Below are positions 37,406-48,096 of a DNA stretch of 64,000 nt, piece after piece. The notes beneath the pieces are model-generated. The model did not search any database. It saw only the letters and a program-made list of their open reading frames with translations, and was not told where the DNA came from. Position 1 is the stretch's first letter; each line of letters starts with the position of its first letter. Made by a program: the position numbers and the translations under genes. The stretch is from Pelorhabdus rhamnosifermentans (GTDB lineage: Bacteria; Bacillota; Negativicutes; UMGS1260), in the NCBI RefSeq assembly GCF_018835585.1, contig NZ_JAHGVE010000012.1, forward strand, positions 1 through 64,000, written 5' to 3'.

Positions 37406-38647
37406 TTATAATGTTAAAACATAGCGCCGCAACTGATTTAATGCGGCTAAAGCTGTGCGATTTTTAATTTCTTTGCGCTGACCAACAAAATGGTATTCAT
37501 AACATTTTGTGCCTAGTGGCCCATCAACTGCAATAAAAACCAACCCAACAGGTTTTGTTTCTGTAGCGCCACCAGGGCCTGCAATACCCGTGATTCCAAC
37601 GCCTAGTGACGTTTTAAAAGAATTCCGCGCACCTTGGGCCATTTGACAAGCCGTTTCTTCTGACACGGCTCCATATTTTTCTAAGACTGCTTTTTCAACG
37701 TGAATAGCATTCATTTTGACTTCGTTGCTATAGGAAACAATGCTTCCTTTCAGATAGACAGAACTGCCTGGTACATCTGTAAGTCGGCTTGTTACAAGAC
37801 CACCTGTACAAGATTCAGCCAAAGCGACAGTCAATTCTTTTTCAGTCAAATGCTGCCCTAAAATTTCTTCTAATGTATCTTGATTAATACCAAAAATATA
37901 ATCACCCACGCGCTCACGAATCAATTTTTCCAGCCCGGCAATGAGTGTTTCGGCTTGCTCACGCGAAGCAGCTTTCGCTGTCAGACGAATAATCACTTCA
38001 CCGCTACGTACGAGAAGGGCAATCGTTGGATTACTTTGAGCCAAAATATAATCCTTAATGGCTTCCTCAAGAGAAGATTCACCTAAACCATAGGTTCTCA
38101 GGATTTTCGATACAATAATGCCTTGCTGCCCAAAGTTTTTTTGCAAATAAGGAACAACCGATCTTGTAAACATATGTTCACATTCACTAGGCGGTCCAGG
38201 CAAATGAATAACAATTTTACCGTTAACATCAACAATCGTACCTGGTGCTGTACCGCGTTCATTATCTAAAATTATCGCACCTTGTGCAACAAAGGCCTGT
38301 CGTTTATTATTATCTGCCATAGGAATTTGCCGACATTGAAAAAACTTATGAATACGCTCCAAACTGGGTTCATGCAACACTAGCGGCAAGTTTAATAGTT
38401 TAGCAGTAACCTCTTTTGTAATATCACCCTGCGTTGGCCCCAGCCCTCCTGTCGTAATGACAATATCCGCTCGAGCCAGCGCTGTTTCCAGCACTTGTGT
38501 CATGCGGTTACGATTATCGCCTACTGTTGTTTGATAAAGAACATCAAATCCCATTTCATTCAAATGCTGTGCTAAAAAAACAGCATTTGTATTGACAATT
38601 TGGCCTAATAAAAGTTCTGTACCTGTACTTACTAATTCAACGATCAT
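37406..38647 (-). CDS. cinA: CinA, competence/damage-inducible protein
   Basis: 413 residues. The N-terminal molybdopterin-binding-like (COG1058) domain has VSTGTELLLGQIVNTN and TTGGLGPTQGDIT. The C-terminal CinA domain has ALAESCTGGLVTSRLTDVPGSS and GITGIAGPGG. CinA proteins act in NMN deamidation and ADP-ribose pyrophosphatase reactions of NAD recycling, and are often cotranscribed with recA in Firmicutes, which is nearly the case here with a helicase gene in between. The start at 38647 follows AGGAGGCGC. Confidence 0.94.
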   Translation of the reverse strand: MIVELVSTGTELLLGQIVNTNAVFLAQHLNEMGFDVLYQTTVGDNRNRMTQVLETALARADIVITTGGLGPTQGDITKEVTAKLLNLPLVLHEPSLERIHKFFQCRQIPMADNNKRQAFVAQGAIILDNERGTAPGTIVDVNGKIVIHLPGPPSECEHMFTRSVVPYLQKNFGQQGIIVSKILRTYGLGESSLEEAIKDYILAQSNPTIALLVRSGEVIIRLTAKAASREQAETLIAGLEKLIRERVGDYIFGINQDTLEEILGQHLTEKELTVALAESCTGGLVTSRLTDVPGSSVYLKGSIVSYSNEVKMNAIHVEKAVLEKYGAVSEETACQMAQGARNSFKTSLGVGITGIAGPGGATETKPVGLVFIAVDGPLGTKCYEYHFVGQRKEIKNRTALAALNQLRRYVLTL

Positions 38648-38720
38648 ACAAAGCGCCTCCTAAAGGTCCGCAAAGCAAAAATCATCACTTATTCTAGTGT
38701 CTATCGTTACGAAATTACAT

Positions 38721-40055
38721 TTAGTATTCAACTTTTTCAGTCAGTATATCATAGGTAAATCCTTGTATAATTCTCGTTCGAATCATATCGCCAGGCTGAG
38801 CATCTTTCGCATTCTCAACATAAACCCGACCGTCAACTTCCGGTGCTTCTCGATAAGAGCGGCCAAAAATAACGGGTGGATTGTCTTCAGTAATCCCTTC
38901 AATAAGGACATCAATCACTTTGCCCTCACTTTTTAAATTGAGAGACTCACTAATCTTACTTTGGAGAGCCATGAGCCGATGATATCGTTCTTCTTTGACA
39001 GTTTCATCAATTTGGTTGCCCATCTTAGCCGCTCGTGTACCCTCTTCCTGCGAATAAGTAAAGACACCCACATTTTGAAATTGTTGCTCTTGGACAAATT
39101 GTAATAAAGATTCAAATTGTTCCTCTGTCTCCCCAGGAAAGCCGACGATTAGCGAAGTACGAACAACAACATCAGGCATTGCCTGACGCAGTTTATGCAG
39201 CAATATTTCTGTTTGCTCGCGCGTATCTTTTCTATTCATCGCTTTCAAAATGTCATTATGAGCATGTTGAAGCGGTAGATCAACATAATTGAGAATTTTG
39301 GATTCACTCGCCATAAGGGCAATTAAATCATCACCAAAATTAGTTGGATAACAATAAAGCAGACGGATCCAGCCTAAGTCATGAATCTTAACAAGTTCCC
39401 TGAGAAGTTCTGTAAGCTCAGGTTTACCATATAAATCACTACCATAATTGGTCGTATCCTGGGCAATAAGAATAATTTCCTTCGTGCCCCGCTTAACAAG
39501 ACGTTTCACTTCTTCGACAATTGATTCAATAGGGCGACTACGAAACCGGCCTCGAATCGCAGGAATAGCACAATAGGCACAACAATTATCACAACCATCC
39601 GCTATTTTCACATAGGCACTGTAAAAAGGCGTTGTCGTAATACGCGGTGTCTCATGATCATAAATCGTTACGTTGTCATCAGCAAGCAATAAGCGCTGCC
39701 CAGTGAGCACCGCATTGACAGCTTCCATAATACGATGCCACGATCCTGTACCAACAATCGCATCAATTTCCGGTAGTTCATTAAGCAATTCCTGTTTATA
39801 GCGTTGCCCAAGACAACCTGCAACAATTAATCCGCGACAGTGACCATTCTTTTTAAAATCAGCCATAGATAATATGGTTGTAATTGATTCTTCCTTAGCG
39901 GAATCAATAAATCCACAGGTATTTACGATCAAAATATCCGCTTCGGCTGGCTCTTGAACGATTTTGACATGATTTTCTGTTAAAATTCCAAGCATGACTT
40001 CTGTATCAACAAGATTTTTTGCACAGCCTAAACTGATAATACCAGCTTTTAACAC
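38721..40055 (-). CDS. rimO: Ribosomal protein S12 methylthiotransferase RimO
   Basis: 444 residues, related to MiaB. The N-terminal domain reads SLGCAKNLVDTEVMLG and has further cluster cysteines (NTCGFIDSAKEES, AGCLGQRY). The radical-SAM core has CDNCCAYCAIPAIRGRFRSR near residue 150, and a TRAM domain ends the protein. It adds a methylthio group to an Asp of ribosomal protein S12. The N-terminal motif LVDTE separates RimO from MiaB. The GTG start at 40055 follows TAGGAGGG. The binding-protein gene upstream ends 13 bases before it. Confidence 0.94.
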   Translation of the reverse strand: MLKAGIISLGCAKNLVDTEVMLGILTENHVKIVQEPAEADILIVNTCGFIDSAKEESITTILSMADFKKNGHCRGLIVAGCLGQRYKQELLNELPEIDAIVGTGSWHRIMEAVNAVLTGQRLLLADDNVTIYDHETPRITTTPFYSAYVKIADGCDNCCAYCAIPAIRGRFRSRPIESIVEEVKRLVKRGTKEIILIAQDTTNYGSDLYGKPELTELLRELVKIHDLGWIRLLYCYPTNFGDDLIALMASESKILNYVDLPLQHAHNDILKAMNRKDTREQTEILLHKLRQAMPDVVVRTSLIVGFPGETEEQFESLLQFVQEQQFQNVGVFTYSQEEGTRAAKMGNQIDETVKEERYHRLMALQSKISESLNLKSEGKVIDVLIEGITEDNPPVIFGRSYREAPEVDGRVYVENAKDAQPGDMIRTRIIQGFTYDILTEKVEY

Positions 40056-40068
40056 AGATGGTTCCCTC

Positions 40069-41106
40069 CTAAAACGAGCGAGGACTTAAACGGACAGATT
40101 GAATCCACTTATCCATTAATTCATGCTGTTGCATCACCGTAAGTGGCTGACTGTCGAAAAGTTTAATATGCTTCGTTTCATAGAATTTTGCTATTTTTGT
40201 GTCTGGATGAGTAGGAATGAAATAGAATTTATGGTTTTGCAATAAATTCTGCGCATCATCTTGTAATAACCAATCAATAAAAGGTAATGCATCGCTGGCA
40301 TGAGGAGCATGCGCAACAAGGGCAATACCTGTCAGCGAAAAGGCCGTTCCTTCTTCTGGATAAACAATGCTAATGGGGAACCCATCATTAAGATAACGAA
40401 TACTCTCGCTTTGTACGGCTACAGCAATATCCACTTCACCCATACCTGCCATACGAACAGGTGTGGCCAAAAATTTAGCATATTGGACAATTTGCGGATG
40501 CATTTTTTTAAAAAACGCGAGTGTCGCTGTTTCGCCTTCTACAGCCTGCAAGGTATAAAGCAAATTAGCTGACGCCTCTGACGCAAGAAAATCAGTCATG
40601 CCAATACGAAACTTATTATTGTCCTTCGTCAAATCAGCCCATTTAGCAATTGGCTGGGAAAGTTTCTTGGCAAAATCCCTGTTTACAGCAAAAACAATCG
40701 GATCATACCACGTTCCAATCCATAAGTTATCTTTATCTTTAAATCTATCAGGTACCATGTCCGTTTGTTCAGAAGTTACTGGCGCCAAAAGATGATTTGC
40801 CTTGGCTTGGTCCAGAACGGCAGTTGTCGCAAGCACCAAATCAGCCTGGGGACCATTACTTTCAGTTTGTAATCGCGTCAATAAATCCTGATCAGAAAGC
40901 GGGATAATGCTAACATGGATTTTCCCGACATTCTCATATTCCTCAGCAAACAATGAAACTTGTTCAACAGGTAAATTCGTATAAAGTACGACAGATTTAA
41001 TGTTTTCAGGTGTTTGTTCTCCAGCATGCCCCATAAGATCCGTGCCGATAATAGCTAAGAACACCAAGAAAAACGACAAAAACATAAGCGGCATATAGCG
41101 GCGCAT
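40069..41106 (-). CDS. Extracellular solute-binding protein, Fe3+/spermidine-type, orphan
   Basis: 345 residues. An N-terminal hydrophobic helix (residues ~4-24) is either a signal peptide or an anchor; no lipobox Cys is present. A type II periplasmic-binding fold follows: VVLYTNLPVEQVSLFAEEYE is the usual start of iron/thiosulfate/polyamine binding proteins, then DLVLATTAVLDQAK and GIALVAHAPHASDALPFIDWLL. No ABC permease or ATPase gene is near, so it is an orphan between rimO and ygiQ. The ligand is not identifiable. It may work with a transporter elsewhere or sense a solute. The start follows ACGGAGG. Confidence 0.8.
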   Translation of the reverse strand: MRRYMPLMFLSFFLVFLAIIGTDLMGHAGEQTPENIKSVVLYTNLPVEQVSLFAEEYENVGKIHVSIIPLSDQDLLTRLQTESNGPQADLVLATTAVLDQAKANHLLAPVTSEQTDMVPDRFKDKDNLWIGTWYDPIVFAVNRDFAKKLSQPIAKWADLTKDNNKFRIGMTDFLASEASANLLYTLQAVEGETATLAFFKKMHPQIVQYAKFLATPVRMAGMGEVDIAVAVQSESIRYLNDGFPISIVYPEEGTAFSLTGIALVAHAPHASDALPFIDWLLQDDAQNLLQNHKFYFIPTHPDTKIAKFYETKHIKLFDSQPLTVMQQHELMDKWIQSVRLSPRSF

Positions 41107-41315
41107 TTAAATTCCTCCGTTATCTCACTCAAATACCATAAAAAGTGAACACTACATGGTACCAACATATACTATAAACTTTCTTACTAGGACATGCAAG
41201 TAAAAGTTGCTTGATTAGAAAATTAAAGTGCTATCCACCCAGCTCTATTTTTTTCACAAGGTCGATGTGTTACAATGGAATAAAATTAATTATCTGAATA
41301 TAAGGAGCGCTTATT

Positions 41316-41672
41316 GTGCATCTTCCTGCAGGTTTACTTATTCTCATTGGATATTTATTGCTTGTCGCTACGGGAAATTTATTTGAGCTCATTCATGGCG
41401 TCTATACAAGCAGCAGTTCAGAAATAATTCCGTCTCTATTCGGAATAGTGCTGTATGCAATACCAGCCTACGGCTTGTACCGTCAACAAAAATGGGCCTG
41501 GATAAGTGAAATTATCATTTCATCCATCGCTGTATTACTCGGATTATTTACGCTATTATGTGTCAACCCATTGCTGGGAATATTAACTCTTGTCACACAT
41601 AGTCTCATCATTACATATCTAATGAAAAAATCTTCGAAAGCTCTTTATTTGAAGCCAAAAGAACAGGCATAA
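41316..41672 (+). CDS. Small four-helix membrane protein of unknown function
   Basis: 118 residues, starting with a GTG after AAGGAGCG. Four hydrophobic segments are visible, about residues 3-23, 40-56, 65-83 and 86-104, and the C-terminus is basic. No family is recognised. It is the only plus-strand gene in more than 30 kb and lies alone between two minus-strand genes. Its stop codon lies in the loop of its own terminator. The composition suits an inner-membrane protein; nothing more can be said. Confidence 0.7.
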   Translation: MHLPAGLLILIGYLLLVATGNLFELIHGVYTSSSSEIIPSLFGIVLYAIPAYGLYRQQKWAWISEIIISSIAVLLGLFTLLCVNPLLGILTLVTHSLIITYLMKKSSKALYLKPKEQA

Positions 41673-41687
41673 TGCCTGTTCTTTTTT
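41660..41687 (+). terminator. Terminator with the stop codon in its loop
   Basis: AGAACAGGCA pairs with TGCCTGTTCT around TAA, followed by TTTTT. The loop TAA is the stop codon of the small membrane protein, and the T run overlaps the end of the convergent ygiQ gene. Confidence 0.85.
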
Positions 41688-43641
41688 ATCTAATTCGTCG
41701 TTTTTGGAGTTTACGAGCATTCTTCTTTTTGTTGAACTTTCCCTTATTCTCTTTTTTAGGAAAGCTATTTCGTTTTTCTATGGACTCAGGCAGCTTTTCC
41801 GAACTCTGTTGTTTATCAAATGTCCGCGCACCTGATTGAGCGCTACCACGGCGAGGCCGAATAAAACAATTAGGCCCAAACCCGATCAAATCCGTACGTC
41901 CGGCCTTTTCTAAAGCTTCATACACAAGACTATAGTTTTTAGGATCACGGTACTGCAGCAATGCACGCTGTAGTCTTTTTTCATGAGGATTTGTGGCAAC
42001 ATAAATTTCTTCACCTGTTAAGGGATTAAGACCTGTGTAGTACATACATGTCGACAGACTGCCTGGCGTGGGAATAAAATCCTGCACCTGTTCCGGTTGA
42101 CAGCGCGTATCACGCAAGAATTCAGCTAATTCAATAGCTTCTTTTAGTCCTGAGCCAGGATGGCTAGACATAAAATAAGGCACCAAATATTGTTCCTTGC
42201 CAATGGAACGATTCATTTGATCGAAAGCATTTTTAAAAGCTAAATAGACACCTTTACCTGGCTTGCCCATAAGCCCAGTCACTTTTGGTGAAACATGCTC
42301 AGGAGCCACCTTTAACTGACCACTCACATGGTACTGACAAAGTTCATACAAAAATTCTTTTTCCTGAGAAGCAAGCAGATAATCATACCTGATGCCTGAC
42401 CGAATAAATACTTTTTTGACTTTCGGTAGTGATCGCAGCTCGCGAAGCAATTCCAAGTACGCATCATGCGAGGTGCGTAATTCACTGCAAGGCGCGGGAA
42501 AAAGACATTGTTTTCCCTTACATGTTCCCCGTTCTACCTGATGAGAACAGGCGGGCAATCGAAAATTAGCTGTAGGACCACCGACATCATGAATATAGCC
42601 CTTGAAGTCCGGGAGTTCTGTAATGGCTTTAGCCTCTTTGAGCAGTGATTCCTTGCTACGCGACTGAATAATCCTTCCCTGATGCGATACAATGGCGCAA
42701 AAAGAACAGCTCCCAAAACAACCACGATGACTTACAAGAGAAAATTTCACTTCATTAAGAGCTGGCACACCACCCCATCTTTCATAACTGGGATGATAGG
42801 TTCTTGTATAAGGAAGATCATAGATTGCATCCATCTCGGCTGTTGATAGTGAAGCAGCAGGTGGATTTTGTACAACATAAACGGGACCATGCTGCTGTAC
42901 AAGCGTTTTCCCACGAATGGGATCTTGCTCTTCATATTGAATTTTAAAGGCAGCGGCAAAATCAGCTTTATTTGTTGAAACTTGATCAAAACTTGGTAGT
43001 AACGTATAATCCCATAGTTCATCAAGCGAACGTACAGCATAACACGTACCATGAACAGAATGAATTTCTGAAACATCCAGTCCATAAGCAAGCTGCTCCG
43101 CGATTTCTACAACCTGCTTTTCACCCATCCCATAGACAACAAGATCTGCGCGACTGTCAATCATAATAGAACGTCGTACACGATTCGACCAGTAGTCATA
43201 GTGAGCAAATCGACGCAGACTCGCTTCAATACCCCCTAGAATAATCGGGATATTTTTAAAGGCTTCCCTCACCCGCGTACAATAGACTAGACTAGCTCGT
43301 TCGGGACGCAATCCCGCTTTACCACCCGGTGAATAATTATCGCTGCTACGAAAACGTTTAGCTGCCGTAAATTTATTCAGCATAGAATCTAAATTGCCCG
43401 CAGAAATAAAAACACCTAACCGTGGCTTGCCAAGTTTTAAAAAGTCAGTTGTAGAATGCCAATCTGGTTGTGCAATAAGTCCTATTTTATACCCTTTACT
43501 TTCGAGGAGTCTGCAAAGAATGGCTGGCCCAAAACTGGGATGATCAACATAAGCGTCGCCACTAACAAATAAAAAATCCAGTTGATCCCAGCCTCTATTA
43601 TTCATATCTTCCTTACTTACGGGTATAAAAGAATTTATCAT
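41686..43641 (-). CDS. ygiQ: YgiQ-family radical SAM protein
   Basis: 651 residues. An N-terminal B12-binding-like region ([20 protein letters not shown]) precedes the radical-SAM motif [19 protein letters not shown] near residue 310. A second cysteine-rich stretch, [21 protein letters not shown], follows. The C-terminal 60 residues are Lys/Arg/Asn-rich and probably disordered. The family is widespread but its substrate is unknown. It lies upstream of a convergent small gene and 12 bases downstream of rodZ, so it is probably cotranscribed with rodZ. Confidence 0.9.
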   Translation of the reverse strand: MINSFIPVSKEDMNNRGWDQLDFLFVSGDAYVDHPSFGPAILCRLLESKGYKIGLIAQPDWHSTTDFLKLGKPRLGVFISAGNLDSMLNKFTAAKRFRSSDNYSPGGKAGLRPERASLVYCTRVREAFKNIPIILGGIEASLRRFAHYDYWSNRVRRSIMIDSRADLVVYGMGEKQVVEIAEQLAYGLDVSEIHSVHGTCYAVRSLDELWDYTLLPSFDQVSTNKADFAAAFKIQYEEQDPIRGKTLVQQHGPVYVVQNPPAASLSTAEMDAIYDLPYTRTYHPSYERWGGVPALNEVKFSLVSHRGCFGSCSFCAIVSHQGRIIQSRSKESLLKEAKAITELPDFKGYIHDVGGPTANFRLPACSHQVERGTCKGKQCLFPAPCSELRTSHDAYLELLRELRSLPKVKKVFIRSGIRYDYLLASQEKEFLYELCQYHVSGQLKVAPEHVSPKVTGLMGKPGKGVYLAFKNAFDQMNRSIGKEQYLVPYFMSSHPGSGLKEAIELAEFLRDTRCQPEQVQDFIPTPGSLSTCMYYTGLNPLTGEEIYVATNPHEKRLQRALLQYRDPKNYSLVYEALEKAGRTDLIGFGPNCFIRPRRGSAQSGARTFDKQQSSEKLPESIEKRNSFPKKENKGKFNKKKNARKLQKRRIR

Positions 43642-43653
43642 TATCTGCTCCTA

Positions 43654-44385
43654 TCATTTAGAACCTTGCGGTGTGAATGTTTTCGTCACAACGTCTCCCT
43701 TTTTCCCTAGTTTGCCCTGGGGTTGCCCATTCCATGTAACATCCATAGCACCGGCATTACCCGCTTTAATAGCTAAAGTTTCCTGGGCTTCCCATGTAAA
43801 AGATTCATCTTTTTTTGGTGTGCCTTCATAGATTCTCTTTCCATCCGCTGTCACCTGTGTCCAACATTCTTCACTAAATTTTGCCTGAACATAAACAGGC
43901 TTGGTATTAGCGGGTTTGACAGGAACAGCCGGGGCTTCCGGCACTTGCTGAGCCTGTTCGGCTGGAGGCTGTACTTTTTGCGGCACACTAGGACTTTGCT
44001 GTCCGCCATATGCCCAAAATCCAATGCCAATGACAGCAACGAGAATAATGGCTGTTGCTGCTAATTTTGGTGATATCATACTTAGCAAGTTGATTTTTGG
44101 ACGTTCATCGACAACAGATGGTTGAGGAGTCACAACCGCTTCAGGTGCTGCTTCCGCCTGTGATTCGCGATAAAGATCCACTAATTCGGCACTGTTTAAG
44201 CCCAAAAAATTTGCATAGTTACGAATAAATCCTTTAAGATATACTTCACCAGGAATAACTTTATAGTCATCTGCCTCAATCGAAGTAATATAAAGTGCAC
44301 GAATACTTGTGGCGTGCTCCACATCTTTAACTGATAAATTTTTCTTTTCTCGTTCAGCACGTAGTATTTGCCCAACTGTTTCCAT
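43654..44385 (-). CDS. rodZ: RodZ-like helix-turn-helix and DUF4115 protein
   Basis: About 243 residues. An N-terminal HTH domain (VGQILRAEREKKNLSVKDVEHATSIR) is followed by a linker, a single membrane helix (AATAIILVAVIGIGFWAYGG, about residues 125-145), a Pro/Gln-rich stretch and a C-terminal DUF4115 domain (SEECWTQVTADGKRIYEGT). RodZ binds MreB and supports rod shape and cell-wall elongation. The ATG at 44385 follows GAAGGAGG; the ATG six codons upstream is less well placed. ygiQ lies 12 bases downstream. Confidence 0.9.
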   Translation of the reverse strand: METVGQILRAEREKKNLSVKDVEHATSIRALYITSIEADDYKVIPGEVYLKGFIRNYANFLGLNSAELVDLYRESQAEAAPEAVVTPQPSVVDERPKINLLSMISPKLAATAIILVAVIGIGFWAYGGQQSPSVPQKVQPPAEQAQQVPEAPAVPVKPANTKPVYVQAKFSEECWTQVTADGKRIYEGTPKKDESFTWEAQETLAIKAGNAGAMDVTWNGQPQGKLGKKGDVVTKTFTPQGSK

Positions 44386-44594
44386 CGTTATAACCTCCTT
44401 CATTCTTCAATGCTCATTATTGCATCATGTTCAGTTGGTTTTTTGCATTTCTTAACGATTTTGTATCTATCGTTCTACTGAAGCACTAGAATACTAAAAA
44501 ATACGCATTCCGACACACCAGCCATCAAAAAAAATTTAATAGCCTCATCAGCCGACCTTTTATAGCATAACAGAAAATAGCAAGACAAGCAAAA

Positions 44595-46784
44595 TTAGTT
44601 TTCATTAAAATATTTTTCCGCTACTTCAGCAGAGGTCATAATCACCTCACGCGGTTTGCTTCCCATGCTCGGACCGATAATTTTCATTTCTTCCATGGCA
44701 TCAATTAACCGCCCAGCCCGTGAATAGCCAACGCGAAACTTACGCTGCAACATAGAAGCCGAAGCCTGCCCCGTTTCCATGACTAAAAAGACCGCATCTT
44801 TTAACAGTTCATCCGTTTGAGTATCAGGAGCCGCTTTCACATGACTTTCTTCCACCTTTGTAACGCCTTCCGTATATTCCGGCTGTGCTTGCGCACTCAC
44901 GAAAGTCACTAATTCTTCTACTTCGTCATCAGAAATAAATGATCCTTGTACACGAAGCGGCTTAGCAGCTCCAACAGGATAAAACAGCATATCCCCTTTT
45001 CCTAATAACTTTTCTGCTCCTGCCATATCAAGAATCGTACGTGAATCAATTTGCGAGGAAACAGCAAAGGATATACGTGAAGGAATATTGGCTTTAATAA
45101 TGCCTGTAATGACATCCACAGATGGCCGCTGTGTGGCAAGTACAAGATGAAGCCCGGCGGCGCGAGCCATTTGCGCCAAGCGGCAAACGGCATCTTCTAC
45201 ATCGACAGGAGCTACCATCATCAAATCCGCTAATTCATCAATAATGACAACGATTAGCGGCAGATGTTCCTCTTGTGTCACTTCATTATAGCGACGAATA
45301 TCACGAACACCTGTATCAGCAAATAATGCATAGCGGCGTTCCATTTCATGAACGGCCCAGCGCAATGCAGCAGCAGCCTTTTTCGCATCTGTCACAACAG
45401 GAGTCAATAAATGAGGAACACCATTATAGTTAGACAATTCCACAACTTTTGGATCAATGAGGATAAATTTGGCCTCATCAGGACGTGCTTTAAATAAAAT
45501 ACTTGTAATAAGGGTATTAATACAAACACTTTTGCCTGATCCTGTAGCCCCCGCAATTAAAAGATGGGGCATTTTCGCAAGATCCGCAATAATCGTTTGA
45601 CCCGCAATATCCTTACCAAGGGCAACACTTAATTTCGATGAAGCCTGTTGAAATTGTTCTGTTTCCAGCACATCGCGATGAGGAACACTTGATACATTTT
45701 TATTCGGAACTTCAATACCAATAGCCGCCTTACCTGGAATAGGTGCTTCAATACGTACACCAGGAGCTGCCAATTTTAAGGCAATATCATCAGCCAAATT
45801 GACAATGCGACTCACCTTCACACCTGGCGCAGGTTCTAATTCATACCGCGTCACTGCCGGACCCTGACAGGTCTGAATGATTTTAGCACTAACGCCAAAA
45901 CTATCTAATGTTCCTTCTAAAATATGAGCATTTTCAACAATTTCTTTGCTGATTTTTCCAGACTTTGTCTTAAGTGACTTTTTTAACATCGTCAGGGGAG
46001 GCAAATGATAAGTTTCGGGCGATCCTGTAGTAATAACAGGCAATGGTTGCGTCATATCTATTTTTGTCTTTACAGCAGTTACACTTGGGATGTCTGGTTC
46101 AGACTGTATTTCAAACGGTTCAGGCATCTGAAAATTGTCTGTATATGATTTTGTAGGAGGAGTAGGCTCATCTGTTTCTTGATCATAAAATAATGCAGCC
46201 GTTTTCTCTTGTTGCCACTGATTTAAATCTTCCGCTGTACTTGCGATGGCCTCTCGCGCACTCACTAGACCATCATTTGCTTTGTCTTTCGCTGCCACAA
46301 GCGTGTTGGCAATAGACCATTTTGTTGCAATAATAATGGAAGCAAGAACAATAGCTAACAGCAATACAAGTGTGCCATAATAGCCAAATAATTTCCGTAA
46401 TTCAAATAAAACAAAACCACCAACAAATCCTCCACCTTGTACTAGCCGTTCAGGTAAAATTTCCTGATTAACAGGAATCACTACGTGATGATATAAGGCC
46501 AGACAAGCGATAAAAAGTATCATAAAGCCTACATATTTTACTTCATAATCATGAGGCTTACGCGTCCAAATATACTTGGCCCCAAGAGCGCTAACGACTA
46601 ATAAAACAACAGAAGCGCCTATACCAAATGCATACCGTAAGATTTTCGCAATCAGTCCACCAACAGCTCCCGTACTCATCCCGAATAAGCTTATAAATGA
46701 AATAATTCCAATAGTAATGAGCCCAATTCCTAACAGTTCATATTTTACCTCTGGAGTAAGCTCGGAAAACACCTTAAACAACAA
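44595..46784 (-). CDS. ftsK: DNA translocase FtsK/SpoIIIE
   Basis: About 729 residues. Four or so N-terminal membrane helices (residues ~15-170) anchor the pump at the septum, a linker follows, and the C-terminal motor has [15 protein letters not shown] (Walker A), [13 protein letters not shown] (Walker B) and a gamma winged helix ([20 protein letters not shown]) that reads KOPS/SRS-type sequences. It pumps chromosome DNA at division and into the forespore. Start choice is uncertain: a GTG at 46790 lies within the ribosome site, and TTG codons at 46784 and 46781 follow it. ylzJ and tepA lie upstream, the order found in B. subtilis. Confidence 0.94.
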   Translation of the reverse strand: MLFKVFSELTPEVKYELLGIGLITIGIISFISLFGMSTGAVGGLIAKILRYAFGIGASVVLLVVSALGAKYIWTRKPHDYEVKYVGFMILFIACLALYHHVVIPVNQEILPERLVQGGGFVGGFVLFELRKLFGYYGTLVLLLAIVLASIIIATKWSIANTLVAAKDKANDGLVSAREAIASTAEDLNQWQQEKTAALFYDQETDEPTPPTKSYTDNFQMPEPFEIQSEPDIPSVTAVKTKIDMTQPLPVITTGSPETYHLPPLTMLKKSLKTKSGKISKEIVENAHILEGTLDSFGVSAKIIQTCQGPAVTRYELEPAPGVKVSRIVNLADDIALKLAAPGVRIEAPIPGKAAIGIEVPNKNVSSVPHRDVLETEQFQQASSKLSVALGKDIAGQTIIADLAKMPHLLIAGATGSGKSVCINTLITSILFKARPDEAKFILIDPKVVELSNYNGVPHLLTPVVTDAKKAAAALRWAVHEMERRYALFADTGVRDIRRYNEVTQEEHLPLIVVIIDELADLMMVAPVDVEDAVCRLAQMARAAGLHLVLATQRPSVDVITGIIKANIPSRISFAVSSQIDSRTILDMAGAEKLLGKGDMLFYPVGAAKPLRVQGSFISDDEVEELVTFVSAQAQPEYTEGVTKVEESHVKAAPDTQTDELLKDAVFLVMETGQASASMLQRKFRVGYSRAGRLIDAMEEMKIIGPSMGSKPREVIMTSAEVAEKYFNEN

Positions 46785-46874
46785 GACCACCTCTAAAAAT
46801 AAATTTCTACGCCCTACCTTAAAATCCTTTATTATACTATTGGACAGTACTAATAGAAAAAAAGCACTCCCTTG

Positions 46875-47105
46875 TTAGGAGAGCGCCGAATGAACAATCG
46901 AATAAGTCAAACGGGTTCCAGGCTGATAATTTGGATTCAAAAAATCAGCTGGATTGCTAGAAATAACTCGAATCACCTTTGCTTCAGTTACTGACAGACG
47001 CTCTACTATCAGTTTAGTACCATCGACCTCAATTTCTTCGTAGGAAAGGGTGGTTTCTGTAGGAGGAAAGACGACATCTAACGGCATGACTGTCCACAAG
47101 ATCAT
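46875..47105 (-). CDS. ylzJ: YlzJ-like protein
   Basis: 76 residues. It begins [14 protein letters not shown] and ends with YQPGTRL-like [12 protein letters not shown], matching the small YlzJ family found between tepA and spoIIIE/ftsK in Firmicutes. No function is known. It overlaps tepA by four bases, so translation is coupled. The neighbour order tepA-ylzJ-ftsK supports the identification as much as the sequence does. Confidence 0.85.
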   Translation of the reverse strand: MILWTVMPLDVVFPPTETTLSYEEIEVDGTKLIVERLSVTEAKVIRVISSNPADFLNPNYQPGTRLTYSIVHSALS

Positions 47106-47863
47106 TGTTTCAGTCCCTTGCTGTCTTTGTTCGCTTGAATCAATTCCTGAAGCTTGGACATGGCCTCAGAAATCCCCCCTACAGCATTAATCAAACCATA
47201 TTTCACAGCGTCTTTACCACCTACAGATGTGCCGATATCCCGCGACAGTTCACCCATTTTATAAAGCATTTCTTTCCATTTTGACTCATCCATCTGGGAA
47301 TGACTCACAACAAACCGGTTGACACGATCTTGCATTTTTTCCAAGTAATCAAAAGAACTCTGGGCGCCAATCACCATGCCTGTTAAACGAATGGGATGAA
47401 TGGTCATTGTTGCACTTTCAACAATGAACGAATAAGTTGCCGATACAGCAATGGGAACGCCAATACTGTGTCCCCCACCCAAAACAATGGATACAGAAGG
47501 TTTAGACATGCTAGCAACCATCTCAGCGATTGCCAGCCCTGCTTCAACATCACCGCCAACGGTATTTAATAACAGCATAAGTCCCTCAATCTCCGGATTT
47601 TGTTCAATGGCAACCAGTTGTGGCATGACATGTTCATATTTCGTCGTTTTATTTTGCGGCGGCAATACCATATGGCCTTCAATTTGACCGATAATGGTCA
47701 TAACATGCAAATTACTTTTGGCTGTGGGAACTTCTGTTGTACCTAAATCTTGTATATTCTCATTTACCGCCGATTTTTTGGTCCGCGTTGATTTTGGTTC
47801 TTCCGTTGGATGCTCATGAGGCTCGAGCGGTGATGGCACAACAGGGTTATCATTTTTAAACAT
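47102..47863 (-). CDS. tepA: ClpP-like serine protease TepA
   Basis: 253 residues of ClpP/crotonase fold. An N-terminal disordered segment (residues 1-45) is followed by [12 protein letters not shown] and the presumed active site: the Ser in [16 protein letters not shown] near residue 130 and His in TIHPIRLTG near 156. TepA (YmfB) is linked to protein export in B. subtilis. The Ser-His pair is conserved, so activity is likely. It begins after GGAGGG and forms the unit tepA-ylzJ-ftsK. Confidence 0.88.
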   Translation of the reverse strand: MFKNDNPVVPSPLEPHEHPTEEPKSTRTKKSAVNENIQDLGTTEVPTAKSNLHVMTIIGQIEGHMVLPPQNKTTKYEHVMPQLVAIEQNPEIEGLMLLLNTVGGDVEAGLAIAEMVASMSKPSVSIVLGGGHSIGVPIAVSATYSFIVESATMTIHPIRLTGMVIGAQSSFDYLEKMQDRVNRFVVSHSQMDESKWKEMLYKMGELSRDIGTSVGGKDAVKYGLINAVGGISEAMSKLQELIQANKDSKGLKQ

Positions 47864-47961
47864 TTCTTTCCCTCCATGTTTATCAAATCATTTCAAGCTT
47901 AGTATTGTCAGTACAATCAGTTTCATACCGAAGCTTACATCTGAGGGAAAAAATATAAAAT

Positions 47962-48007
47962 AAGAAATGCCCTAATTAACCACATATTGGATATTAAAGC
48001 ATTTCTT
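47962..48007 (-). terminator. Probable terminator downstream of the exopolysaccharide operon
   Basis: AAGAAATGC pairs with GCATTTCTT (nine pairs) with partial inner pairing. On the minus strand an AT-rich tail with TTTTTT follows further down. It lies about 90 bases past the last gene. Confidence 0.5.
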
Positions 48008-48096
48008 TACTAATCAATTTGAATTAACTATTCAATCTATTCCTTTTCGCTAGCTAAATATAATGTTTCAGCACACTGCGTGTCTCTACAATTCTC

